The notes under the pieces: model-generated | What the model was told of the DNA's origin: nothing | Databases searched by the model: none | What the model saw: only the letters and a program-made list of their open reading frames with translations | Shown: one piece after another, positions 8,674-17,534 of the stretch | Numbering within the stretch: the first letter of the stretch is position 1 | Layout: the number at the start of each line of letters is the position of its first letter | Assembly (NCBI RefSeq): GCF_024753145.1 | Contig: NZ_JANUGU010000010.1 | Location: forward strand, 1 to 64,000 | Source of the DNA: Massilia terrae | GTDB taxonomy: Bacteria > Pseudomonadota > Gammaproteobacteria > Burkholderiales > Burkholderiaceae_D | DNA: 64,000 bases | Direction: 5' to 3' | Position numbers and translations under genes: made by a program

Positions 8674-9318
8674 ATGAAATATATTCAAAACAAAGTTCGA
8701 TCCGAACAAGGTGGCCTACACTCCTTGCCGGCAGTTTTTCACGTTGCCGACCTGACTCTTAGATTAGGTTGGAGCTCGAAGGTTGCTCTACAGCGTCTCC
8801 ACCATTGGATGCTCGTCGGCCAAGTTCAACGACTCAGCTCTACCACAGACGTTTATGCAAATCTCTCCGCCTCGAAATATCCAAATTGGGAACCGGCATT
8901 GCGGATGATCATGCCATCCACCGTAGTTATGGGCATTGAGGCCTTGCGGCGCGCCGGCTGGATCACACAGATCCCGTATCTCTCCACTGTCGCTGTAGAC
9001 GCTGCGGAACGGGTTTTTGACGTTGAACGATTCAGCGTCCTAGCGCTGCCAACTGAATGGTTTAGGCAGATGGCCCCCGGCATTCAAGGTGGTGAGGCGG
9101 GGTCTCTGAAGTGCGTTAAACCAGCCTGGGCGCTTGCGGACTTAATCAAACGGGAGGGATGGTGCGACTGTGGCGTCGGGCCAGATGATATTTATTGGGA
9201 CGATGTTACCCAGCAGGACGAAGAGGATTGGGCTACTGCGCGTGTAACTCTTGGTCTAGCTGAGCACTCAATGAATCCCGACGCAGGAATAAGTGACATC
9301 GCTCACTCAGCAACATAG
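8674..9318 (+). CDS. AbiEi-like antitoxin/regulator-type protein
   Basis: 214 aa from ATG 8674, preceded by GGAACTGAACAAG; an upstream GTG (8653) is possible. The N-terminal ~70 residues look like a winged-helix (HVADLTLRLGWSSKVALQRLH). This is followed by MPSTVVMGIEALRRAGWITQIP and a C-terminal PAWALADLIKREG, a layout that resembles AbiEi, the transcription-regulating antitoxin of the type IV AbiE system. No AbiEii-type nucleotidyltransferase toxin follows, so if the call is right it is an orphan or works with the next gene. Resemblance is judged by eye only. The neighbours are other defence-type genes. Confidence 0.4.
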   Translation: MKYIQNKVRSEQGGLHSLPAVFHVADLTLRLGWSSKVALQRLHHWMLVGQVQRLSSTTDVYANLSASKYPNWEPALRMIMPSTVVMGIEALRRAGWITQIPYLSTVAVDAAERVFDVERFSVLALPTEWFRQMAPGIQGGEAGSLKCVKPAWALADLIKREGWCDCGVGPDDIYWDDVTQQDEEDWATARVTLGLAEHSMNPDAGISDIAHSAT

Positions 9319-9411
9319 GCCAAATTGGCTTCGTTAGTGATCGCAATTATTGCCACGAATGGTGCCCTGAGATGTTATTCTTTGATTTTTGTTGTCTCGA
9401 GGCTAATTATC

Positions 9412-10728
9412 GTGAATCAGACCCTGCAAAACATTCTGAACGAACTAACGCAAATCGTTTCTGCACTCCAAGCGTTCCCCGGTGACCAACCGTTTTCAAT
9501 CGCACAGAATAACTGGACATTTCCAGGGATTACAAAAGATGAGCTGGTTGCTGAGGTCAATGAGCGAATCGATTTGATCCGCACGCGCGCACCGACAGAT
9601 CTCGGAATCCATGAAAAGCCGATTGGAGACTATGTTCGACGGCTAGCTTATTTGCGGCAGGCCACAATTCCAAACTTTCCCGGCAATCCGGGCGCTGGCG
9701 CACCTGCATTTTTCATAACGCTGAATGGTCTTTCAAAAGCGCTTGCGCCGGCCCTGAAGACAGACAACGAAGTCGCGCAAGAGATCAGCCAGGCAACGAA
9801 GCGAATTACTACGCGACTGCGAGCAATCGAAAGCCGACTAAATGACTCCGATCCACGCTCCGAACAACTGACAGAAATGGTCGAGCGGATCGAGAAAGCT
9901 TACCAAGCCGCAGATCAACTGCCGCTCGACCTGGACGCACTGTCCGAAGGTAGGAATAAGCTTTCTGCAATTTTGGAGGCAGCCCAAATCGACAGGGATT
10001 CTATCTCGGAGGATCAGGTAGCGGTGGCGGCAGTGATGGCCAGGCTGTCGACGAACGAAGCCGAAGCGAAGTCCGTTCTCGAGGCTTGTCACTCGGCCTA
10101 TGCGGCAGCCACGAGCCAAGGCCTAGCAGCGGCATTTACCGAGCGCTCGAAGGCTTTGGCCACCTCGATGTGGATCTGGACAGCGGCGTTTATAGTTGCG
10201 CTGATTGCTGGTGCTTTTTTTGGAGCCCAACGGGTACATGAGATTGGTGAGCTTCTCAAGAGTCCTGCAATGACAAATTGGGCGTTGAGTATCAACTTGC
10301 TGTTGGCAGCACTATCGGTCGGGGCTCCAATTTGGTTCGGTTGGATGGCAACAAAACAGATTAATCAACGCTTCCGCCTGTCAGAGGATTACGCCTTCAA
10401 AGCTTCAGTTTCACGTGCATATGAAGGATATCGGAGAGAAGCAGCTCGAATTGACAAAGACATGGAAGCACGTCTGTTGGCGTCCGCGCTGACCAGACTC
10501 GATGAACAGCCATTGCGCTTTGTCGAAATGGACAATCACGGCACGCCGTGGCATGAACTGGCGTCCTCAGACTTTGTGAAATCGGCAATGAGGAGTGTTC
10601 CTGGCTTTGCAGACAAAGTGATTGAATTGGCCCGATCAGCAGTGCAGCCAAATACTAAGCCCGCTGCAAACGACCCATCGAAAACGGTCGCACAAGGACC
10701 CGAATCTGCGGCTACACCGGGTCAGTAA
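9412..10728 (+). CDS. Unknown two-TM coiled-coil membrane protein
   Basis: 438 aa from GTG 9412 (MNQTLQNILNELTQ), with CGAGG nine bases upstream; the frame is open back to a TTG at 9325. Residues ~1-245 are hydrophilic, helical and rich in coiled-coil stretches. Two transmembrane segments follow (MWIWTAAFIVALIAGAFFGA and WALSINLLLAALSVGAPIWF), and the C-terminal ~110 residues are cytoplasmic-type and charged, ending in a Pro/Ala-rich tail. I do not recognise a family. It starts 93 bp after the AbiEi-like gene in the same direction. Membrane proteins of this shape occur as effectors in defence loci, but nothing in the sequence proves that role here. Confidence 0.7.
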   Translation: MNQTLQNILNELTQIVSALQAFPGDQPFSIAQNNWTFPGITKDELVAEVNERIDLIRTRAPTDLGIHEKPIGDYVRRLAYLRQATIPNFPGNPGAGAPAFFITLNGLSKALAPALKTDNEVAQEISQATKRITTRLRAIESRLNDSDPRSEQLTEMVERIEKAYQAADQLPLDLDALSEGRNKLSAILEAAQIDRDSISEDQVAVAAVMARLSTNEAEAKSVLEACHSAYAAATSQGLAAAFTERSKALATSMWIWTAAFIVALIAGAFFGAQRVHEIGELLKSPAMTNWALSINLLLAALSVGAPIWFGWMATKQINQRFRLSEDYAFKASVSRAYEGYRREAARIDKDMEARLLASALTRLDEQPLRFVEMDNHGTPWHELASSDFVKSAMRSVPGFADKVIELARSAVQPNTKPAANDPSKTVAQGPESAATPGQ

Positions 10729-10840
10729 GGCCAACCGGATCGATGCCGCTGCTTCGCTATTACCGCATCGCTAAGAACAGCCGCCAGCGAGTCGCTCCTT
10801 CCTTTGTGGACACGCCAAGCGAGCGGCTGTCGACTACAGC

Positions 10841-12166
10841 TTAGGTGCTGGGCAGTGGAGCTTTGATCTGTCCAAGTACTTCATTGTGTGTTCCCGCGTC
10901 TCCTAGATTCACCACTACAGCCGTTGCTTCGTCAGCGACTGCAAAGCAGCCCGCCAGACGGTTACGGTCTTTTTGACTGATTCCGGCCTCCGCAAACACG
11001 TCGCGCCACGTTGACGTAACGGCCTTCACTTCGGCCCAGATCTTCAGTGCTTCCTCACGCCTAAGGAAAAAACGTTCGCATTGAGACAGCGCGTTCTCAA
11101 CTGTACTTGCAGTGCCGTGAGACCCCACGCCGATGTTTTGGCCGCGAAAAGGGGCCTCCAGCTGCGGGCAGATATCGAAGGCCGGCGACAGCCGGAGAAC
11201 ACCAGGTTTCGCCATTAGTAGGGCGTGATTACGCAGGTGATCGTCCACGTTCCCAACCACGATATTCAGCACCATCCGACGGAAGAGTTCGTGCGCGTCT
11301 TCAAGTGCAGTGTCGCTATAGGTGCGGAGCGCTTCGGCAATCGCGGCGTACGAAAAGGATGTCTGGTACTCCCGCCTATCTTCGCTAAGAGGCTTTGGCC
11401 GTAGAAAGCTGTTGGCGCTCAGGTAATGGATTCGACCGCCATCTTCGGTCCGGTCGAACCGTTCCACCAGCAAGACCGACCGTGTGCCGATCGAACGCAG
11501 CTCAAAGTTCGGGACCGTGATTCCAGTCATGTACGCGAGCCGCAGTGTTGCGTATTCAGCGGCTGGCACATCGTAAAGATCGTCGGGCCTACTGAACTTC
11601 GCAATGTGCTCCTGCCCATCGTGCATGACAATCGTCTTTGGCCGTACGCCACCCAGATCGCCCCCTGGAACGAGCAGGGTCACTGTCTCGGCATCCAAGG
11701 CTTGATCTGGATCGGTCAGATAATCGTCCAACGCGTCGAACAGCCTGGGCGAGAGATCATTCGAGCGAACCTGCACCTTTCCAAGCAGCAGCTGCGAATG
11801 TGGTGTGGCGACGAAGGCTAAGCAGCCGGAGCCGAAGTGCTTCGACTGCAGAAACCACTCGACGGCGTTCCGAGGCAGTGGATTGTGAACCTTCCGGAGC
11901 AGCCGAGCAGTAAGGTTTGTCCCCCATGAATTCGGTCCAGAATCGGAAAGCACTCCGTACGTGTTGTCTGGCTGCCTCGGCAACTGCATTTCGTCGCCTC
12001 GTAGAGGAAGATGCCGAGGATCGATGCTGAACGCGTTGCGACGCTGAAGGTAGGTTTTTCCGTAGGTGAACAGGCCATCACCATCGGCTTTTAGGTCGAA
12101 CGAACCTACAGGAATCGGTGTGCTCGGTGTCGAACAGTCAAAAACGAACATCGTTGCCGGAGCCAT
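10841..12166 (-). CDS. HipA-family serine/threonine kinase (toxin-type)
   Basis: 441 aa from ATG 12166 (AGGGA upstream). HipA hallmarks are visible: the Gly loop LGGVRPK at ~171-177, ATP-binding Lys in IAKF ~190, the catalytic loop GNVDDHLRNH at ~305-314 (Asp 308/309) and the metal-binding SPAFDICP with Asp ~331. HipA phosphorylates translation-associated targets (glutamyl-tRNA synthetase in E. coli) and causes growth arrest. Normally a HipB XRE repressor gene lies directly upstream and overlaps; here no HTH ORF is recognisable in the 620 bp upstream. It may be an orphan, or its antitoxin may be a non-canonical small protein. Transcribed towards the preceding plus-strand gene (convergent). 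Confidence 0.85.
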   Translation of the reverse strand: MAPATMFVFDCSTPSTPIPVGSFDLKADGDGLFTYGKTYLQRRNAFSIDPRHLPLRGDEMQLPRQPDNTYGVLSDSGPNSWGTNLTARLLRKVHNPLPRNAVEWFLQSKHFGSGCLAFVATPHSQLLLGKVQVRSNDLSPRLFDALDDYLTDPDQALDAETVTLLVPGGDLGGVRPKTIVMHDGQEHIAKFSRPDDLYDVPAAEYATLRLAYMTGITVPNFELRSIGTRSVLLVERFDRTEDGGRIHYLSANSFLRPKPLSEDRREYQTSFSYAAIAEALRTYSDTALEDAHELFRRMVLNIVVGNVDDHLRNHALLMAKPGVLRLSPAFDICPQLEAPFRGQNIGVGSHGTASTVENALSQCERFFLRREEALKIWAEVKAVTSTWRDVFAEAGISQKDRNRLAGCFAVADEATAVVVNLGDAGTHNEVLGQIKAPLPST

Positions 12167-12786
12167 TTAAAATCCCTAATATTGCCCGAATACCGGAACA
12201 GGCATCATCACCGTTACCTACAACAAGCGCGATCCCAGCAGCATCGTAAGCGCAGACGTAAGGGTTAGATTCGGACAACCACTCAGGTCAAGCGACACGC
12301 AGTTTGCCTGCGATAAATCTTCGCAGATAGCCGGTGTCGAGCTAGCTCCGCCGCCTTTAGTTTACCGTTTCCCCTGACGGAAGAGTTCAACTTGCTCACG
12401 CACAACGTCAATGATTCGCACAGGAGATGCAGGCAGAGAAAGGAAGCGTTTTCCGCCCCGTTTGTCCGCGTTAACAACTAATTTTACTTGTAGTAGCTCA
12501 GATCTGACCTTATACATTGCGTCAGCGACCGGCGGCTTACGACCCGAAGCGGACCTAATCGATGAAGCCACTTATCGTTATCAAACGCAATTTTCCATTT
12601 GCGCTTGATAGTACAGAAAACCCACATAGATAATATTTTGGGTGCTCGTTATTGTCGTTCGCGCTGAGACTATTTGGGCAGCTTTTACCGGTCTTGCGGA
12701 TGTAAGCAGCACGGGTAGCAACGTTTGCTAACAACCATGAAGTGCAAACAGCAGTTTCAGGTCAAGACTTGCAACACACCGTAAAC
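12167..12786. other. 620-bp gap upstream of hipA
   Basis: No recognisable HipB or other HTH gene is found on either strand. The only plausible small frame is 12362-12571 (-), 69 codons, ending ...RIIDVVREQVELFRQGKR; it has no recognised family and no clear ribosome site. The gap must contain the hipA promoter close to 12170-12230. Confidence 0.4.
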
Positions 12787-13827
12787 TTAACTCCAAATAT
12801 TGGGCGGTTCGATAAACGCGTTCGCCATCTTTGCTTCGACGGCAGTAAATTGCGGATAGAAGTCGAAAAATGAAAGTATTTCTACGCGTCTTAACTGAAT
12901 CCTTTCAGTTAGTTCCCTGGACAAAGGATCAGTGACATCAATCCAGTTTCCAAAAACGTCTCTCTGCTGCAGCCTTTCTACGTCATGTCCATTGGGGCAT
13001 TGCAGCTTATAATCACGCTTATCGCCGATTTCTTGAGCACCACGGTTCCTTAGAAATAAGGTTCCGTCGGGTTCAACGACCCTGGCGAGCAATGGACCAT
13101 GTTTTGGGAACTTCGGAATCGTCTCCGTTCGATAATGCGGGTCTAGATCGTGTACGTCAAACGAAAATTTTTCGAAGTCATCTTTAGCCGTCAGTATATT
13201 AGTTCTTGTCCAAGGTGATAACGGCACATTGCCCGGCTTCGCACGCATTTTTGATCGCTCTAACGCAACCGCACCGCATAACCATGTCGAAAGCAAAGGT
13301 CCGGTTAAAAATACACCAGTGAGACCTTTTACACCCTTTATTCCGCCCAGAGCACCGTTGAGAAGAATTAAGGCTTGGGCCAATTCATCTTGGTGCTCAT
13401 CGACAACGGCATCCTTTGAAAAGTCTGAAACATCACCAGCATACGCCTGTGCGTACCCCATTGTCGTTTTGAAAAGGGACTCGTCAACTATTCCTCTAAT
13501 ACGCAATGGAAGATCGGACAGCATTTCCATAATTCGGATAAGACTGTTATTTACCTGATCAATCGCCCGACGAATATCATCTAGCGCTTGCTGAATGGCT
13601 CGAAACTGGGCCTCGTTTCCACTACCTGCAGCCCCTGAAATCATTGAATACGCATTTGCGAGGGCAACAGCACCGGCGATAATTTCTTGCCAATACCGCG
13701 TGGTTGAAATCGTTACCACATTTTTAGGTCGTGTTGAAGCAACACAGTCCGAAAATGGATCCCAAGGGATATTCGTCGCAGCGCCTACAGAGAGTTTTGC
13801 GGATGAATGGGTATTGTGATTTTCCAT
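12787..13827 (-). CDS. Unknown 346-aa protein
   Basis: The start ATG 13827 is well supported by AGGAG seven bases upstream. After a polar N-terminus, residues ~47-75 are moderately hydrophobic (IIAGAVALANAYSMISGAAG), followed by amphipathic helices (AIQQALDDIRRAIDQVNNSLIRIMEML) and a second Gly/Leu-rich hydrophobic stretch (GLTGVFLTGPLLSTWLCGAVAL, ~residues 168-190). The C-terminal third is soluble and Trp/Pro-containing. The alternation of helices and weakly hydrophobic segments is reminiscent of helical pore-forming proteins, but this is only a shape argument. No family recognised. Isolated gene, with no partner in the same direction. Confidence 0.65.
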   Translation of the reverse strand: MENHNTHSSAKLSVGAATNIPWDPFSDCVASTRPKNVVTISTTRYWQEIIAGAVALANAYSMISGAAGSGNEAQFRAIQQALDDIRRAIDQVNNSLIRIMEMLSDLPLRIRGIVDESLFKTTMGYAQAYAGDVSDFSKDAVVDEHQDELAQALILLNGALGGIKGVKGLTGVFLTGPLLSTWLCGAVALERSKMRAKPGNVPLSPWTRTNILTAKDDFEKFSFDVHDLDPHYRTETIPKFPKHGPLLARVVEPDGTLFLRNRGAQEIGDKRDYKLQCPNGHDVERLQQRDVFGNWIDVTDPLSRELTERIQLRRVEILSFFDFYPQFTAVEAKMANAFIEPPNIWS

Positions 13828-14318
13828 TGTTGACTCCTTTTACTCGACAAGTACTCAGCAATGCAACACGAATAAGACGCGATACTTTGACATACTCCCC
13901 AACCCTCGAAAACAAGCGAAGGCATGAATGAGCAAAAGTACAATAATTTTGTCTTCACTGAACAAAAATTTTCGTCTGCGTGTAAAATTTACAACGCTTT
14001 CAGCGACACAGTCCTTACACGTCATTTCATCAGGCGAGTTGCTTAGTGTGCTGCTACTGGTGGCGCTGGGGTTCAGCGGTCAGCGCCTGCGCGAACGCCT
14101 ACTGCCAGTAAAGCGCAGGAACAAGACTCTTCAAAGTCTTTCGCGCTTATCAAGAGCCAAAGTTTCGATACAGTAACCCCGGAAGTTGCAGACGAGAGAG
14201 CGGTAGAGTGTCCTGCTTATCGCATTGCTGCGGTGTCAAAGGCTTTTAGCTTCGCGGATCCAAGGTTCAACGTTACAGTCTGCATACGACAGCTGTCGTA
14301 CACTGAACGGTAGCAGCC
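13828..14318. other. Intergenic stretch with a 16-bp palindrome
   Basis: No convincing gene. Short plus-strand frames (13928-14176, 82 codons) lack family features. TACGACAGCTGTCGTA at 14285-14300 is a perfect 16-bp palindrome just outside the IS1182 left end. Confidence 0.35.
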
Positions 14319-16007
14319 GGCCCAGGCTGTGTAAAAACGTAGGGCTATGTAAACGAAATCGCATCAGTAAACGTTGAGCCAGTATCTCATCACTTTGGGT
14401 GCTAAATGAAGCGCTTTATTGAGGGCGACGAACGCGGACAAGGCACGCTGCTGCCCGAGCACTTGGACGACTACGTGGCCGAGAACAATCCGGTTCGTGT
14501 AGTCGATGCGTTCATCGACGAGCTCGATCTGGCCAACATGGGTTTCGCTCGGATAGTGCCGACGAAAACTGGCAGGCCGGCTTACCACCCAGCCGTGCTG
14601 CTCAAGTTCTACATCTACGGTTACCTCAACCGCATTCAGTCGAGCCGGCGACTTGAACGGGAGGCTCAGCGCAACGTCGAGCTGATGTGGCTGACGGGAC
14701 GCCTGGCGCCTGACTTCAAGACGATAGCGAACTTCCGAAAAGATAACGGCAAGGCGATCGGTAAAGTCTGCCGCCAGTTCGTCATGCTGTGCCAGCAAAT
14801 GGATCTTTTCTCGGATGCGGTGGTCGCGATCGACGGCAGCAAGTTCAAGGCCGTCAACAGCAGCGACCGAAATTTCACCGATGCCAAACTCAAGCGCAGA
14901 ATGGCGGAGATCGAGGCGAACATCAGCCGCTATCTGGCGGAGCTCGACACGGCCGACCGGCAAGAGCCGGCTACTGCGCAGTCGAAAAGCGTTCGTTTGA
15001 ACGACCAGATCGCAGCGTTGAAATCTCAAATGGCCACGCTCAAGGAAATTGAAGCGAAGCTGATAGAGACTGGCGAAACGCAGATCTCGCTAACTGACCC
15101 GGACTCGCGCTCGATGACGACGCGCGGTTCAGGAATCGTTGGCTATAACGTACAGACCGCAGTCGATGCCAAGCATCATTTGATCGTCGAACACGAGGTA
15201 ACGAATACCGGCAGCGACCGTGACCAATTGTCTGGCATGGCCAGGAAAGCCCGCGCTGCAATCCGCACGACGACCCTTACGGCAATTGCTGATCGCGGCT
15301 ACTTCAAAGGTGAAGAAATCCTGGCCTGTCATGAGGCGGGCATCTGCGCTTTGGTGCCCTACGAAAACTTCCGGGGCCAAAGCGGACGGCCGATTCGACA
15401 AGGCCGACTTCATCTACGACCCGCAAAAGAACGAGTATCGCTGCCCGGCAGGCGAATCCTTGATATGGCGCTTCGCCAGTGTCGAGAAAGGCATGACCAA
15501 CCATCGATACTGGAGCTCAAACTGCAAAGGCTGTGCTCTTAAGGACAAGTGCACGCCGAGTTCGCAGCGGCGGGTGACCCGCTGGGAACATCAGGACGTG
15601 CTCGACGAGATGCAAGCGCGTCTCGAGCAGACTCCAGATGCCATGCGAATCCGGCGCTCGACCGTCGAGCACCCGTATGCAACAATCAAGGCATGGATGG
15701 GATCGACGCACTTCCTGACGAAAGGGCTGGAGCGTGTGAAGACCGAGATGAGCTTGCACGGGCTCGCCTATAACTTCAGACGCTTGATGACCCTGCTTGG
15801 CATGCACGGAATGCTTGCCGCGATCAGGGCATACGCCCATTTTCTGACGCTGCAAGGCTTGCTTCGGCCGTTTTCTCTTCCTGCGTTGCTGAGGATGCAG
15901 AAACTGGATTACATCGCCTGGAGCGCGTCCTTATACCCCAGAACTACACTCAAACTGTACAACTCAGCGACCGCGTCTCGTTCTCGAGTTTTGACACGGC
16001 CTGGGCC
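14319..16007 (+). mobile_element. IS1182-family insertion sequence, copy 1 (defective)
   Basis: Terminal inverted repeats: the left end reads GGCCCAGGCTGTGTAAAAAC and the right end, reverse-complemented, reads GGCCCAGGCCGTGTCAAAA. Length ~1.69 kb. No clear target duplication. The transposase is frameshifted, so the copy is probably not autonomous. It is related to but distinct from copy 2 at 42603-44296, which lies in the opposite orientation. Confidence 0.8.
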
Positions 16008-16023
16008 AGAAGCGGACTGTTAG
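14406..16023 (+). pseudogene. IS1182 transposase, frameshifted
   Basis: The first frame (14406-15542) matches the intact transposase of copy 2 through LSGMARKARAAIRTTTLTAIADRGYF and ICALVP. From about 15357 the similarity moves to another frame (TKTSGAKADGRFDKADFIYD onward, ending 16023). At this point copy 1 has 4 nt (CCCT, 15357-15360) where copy 2 has 6, i.e. a 2-nt loss. DDE-type residues (VVAIDGSKFKAVNSSDRN) and the Cys segment SNCKGCALKDKC are split over the two frames. Full length would be about 520-530 aa. Confidence 0.88.
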
Positions 16024-16511
16024 GGTACTCGTCTCAACGCACGCCTCTATCTTGAGCGCAAGTCTGGTGAAGACCTTTCAGTAACAGCTGGTCGGCTGCT
16101 GGAATCTCAAATTGGCTGAGAGAACATTCGATGGAACAAAAGCTCGAACGAAGTAACAAGGAGAGGATTTTACGGAGGCTGTGCGTTGCCATTGCGGAGT
16201 GAATTCTGCATTGTCGCGCGCCGGTCGTTCAAATGGCTGTTACGTAACGACATCGAATGGTTTGATTTGGACTTTCCGAATGCGAGGTATGTCGCATCTC
16301 AAGCCAAATTGTTCTAATGCCGAACTGCAGTGGTTGGATTCATCAGTCAACGGAGCAACTTGGCGAGATATGCGGTCGTCATGGGCGCTGATCGGTTGAT
16401 TCCTCGCCCTAGTGCGACCCTACGCTGAATCACGTTCAAAGCGCGTGCTCTGCTATTCGTCTCTGCTCCAGAAAATTTGAAATTTCTCTTGTTCCAGAAA
16501 AATGGATGTAT
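16024..16511. other. Gap between IS1182 copy 1 and the DUF5131 operon
   Basis: No gene supported. A short plus frame at 16181-16399 has no family features. Confidence 0.3.
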
Positions 16512-16526
16512 GATTACCGTGTAATC
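16512..16526. promoter_or_regulatory. Putative operator of the RHH-DUF5131-TcmP operon
   Basis: GATTAC-CGT-GTAATC is a perfect inverted repeat with 6-nt arms. It lies 40 nt upstream of the preferred start of a small DNA-binding-type protein. Autoregulation by that protein is an inference. Confidence 0.4.
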
Positions 16527-16565
16527 AGACCGGACATAGCGACGAGCGTGGCAAAGGAAAAAGTG

Positions 16566-16787
16566 GTGAATGCGAATAAGCGCGCGGGACAATTGGCTAG
16601 CGCTCAGAATGCGTACCGTGCGCGGATGCGCGATGAAGGATTTCGGCGACTGCAAGAGTGGTTGCCGGAAGGTACGATGAACGCTTTGAAGGCAATTTGC
16701 GAGCGTCACGGGATCTCGCAACGTGAGGCGATCATCCGATCGATCAGGCAGGAACTCAAGAACCGTGGACGCGCGGAGGAAGCATGA
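16566..16787 (+). CDS. Small ribbon-helix-helix-type DNA-binding protein
   Basis: About 73 aa from GTG 16566, which has AAAGGA seven bases upstream; the frame is open from ATG 16506, but the first codons overlie a palindromic operator-like site and lack a ribosome site. The segment RRLQEWLPEGTMNALKAICE followed by RHGISQREAIIRSIRQEL resembles the strand-helix-helix of CopG/Arc-like regulators. Its stop overlaps the DUF5131 start by 4 nt, so it is the first gene of an operon with DUF5131 and TcmP. Likely autoregulator. It is too short for a definite family call. Confidence 0.6.
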   Translation: MNANKRAGQLASAQNAYRARMRDEGFRRLQEWLPEGTMNALKAICERHGISQREAIIRSIRQELKNRGRAEEA

Positions 16788-17524
16788 CTACTGGCACGAA
16801 GATTGAATGGACCGAGATGACGTGGAACCCCACTGTAGGCTGCACGAAGATCTCCCCGGGCTGCAAGAACTGCTACGCAGAGAAGATGGCTGAACGGCTC
16901 CGCGCCATGAGAGCGCCGGGCTATGAGAACGGTTTCGAATTGACCCTGCTGCCCAAGCGCCTTGACGATCCACTGGGTCGCAAGAAGCCGACTGTCTACT
17001 TCGTCAACTCAATGTCGGACTTATTCCACGAAGGCGTGCCATTTGCGTACATCGACCTTGTCTTCGAAGTTATCGTGAAAGCGCACTGGCACACATTCCA
17101 GATCCTGACGAAGCGCGCGGATCGTATGGCTGAATACTTCCAAAGTCGCGTGGCCCCGGCTAACGCCTGGCTCGGAGTTTCCGTCGAGGACCGCAAATAC
17201 GGCCTGCCGCGCATTAACCACCTGCGTACAGTCAACGCGACGGTGCGCTTTCTGTCGGTCGAACCGTTGCTTGAGGACTTGGGGGCGATGGACCTACGCA
17301 ATATCCATTGGGTCATCGTGGGCGGTGAGTCCGGTCCAAAGGCGCGCCCCATGCGCCAGGAATGGGTTGAGTCGATTCAGGAACAATGTGAAGAGCAGAA
17401 CGCGGCCTTCTTCTTCAAGCAATGGGGAGGTTGGGGTGCCGATGGTAAGCGCCGTGCGAAGAAGTCCAACGGACGCCTGATTAATGGGCGTACCTACGAC
17501 GAGATGCCCGCGACGGCCGCCTGA
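16784..17524 (+). CDS. DUF5131 (phage Gp37/Gp68-like) three-Cys-motif protein
   Basis: 246 aa. The N-terminus TKIEWTEMTWNPTVGC and GCKNCYAEKMAERL give the three-Cys motif C20-x6-C27-x2-C30, resembling a radical-SAM cluster. Downstream are YFVNSMSDLFHEGVP, FQILTKRADRM, WLGVSVEDRK and VIVGGESGPKARPM, all typical of DUF5131/Gp37-Gp68. The reaction is unknown; a radical-SAM modification has been proposed from the motif. In this family the neighbouring partner is a 'three-Cys-motif partner' (TcmP), present here directly downstream. Found in phages and mobile islands. Operon position: overlaps the RHH gene by 4 nt and precedes TcmP by 10 nt. Confidence 0.9.
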   Translation: MTTGTKIEWTEMTWNPTVGCTKISPGCKNCYAEKMAERLRAMRAPGYENGFELTLLPKRLDDPLGRKKPTVYFVNSMSDLFHEGVPFAYIDLVFEVIVKAHWHTFQILTKRADRMAEYFQSRVAPANAWLGVSVEDRKYGLPRINHLRTVNATVRFLSVEPLLEDLGAMDLRNIHWVIVGGESGPKARPMRQEWVESIQEQCEEQNAAFFFKQWGGWGADGKRRAKKSNGRLINGRTYDEMPATAA

Positions 17525-17534
17525 CCATCCACTG

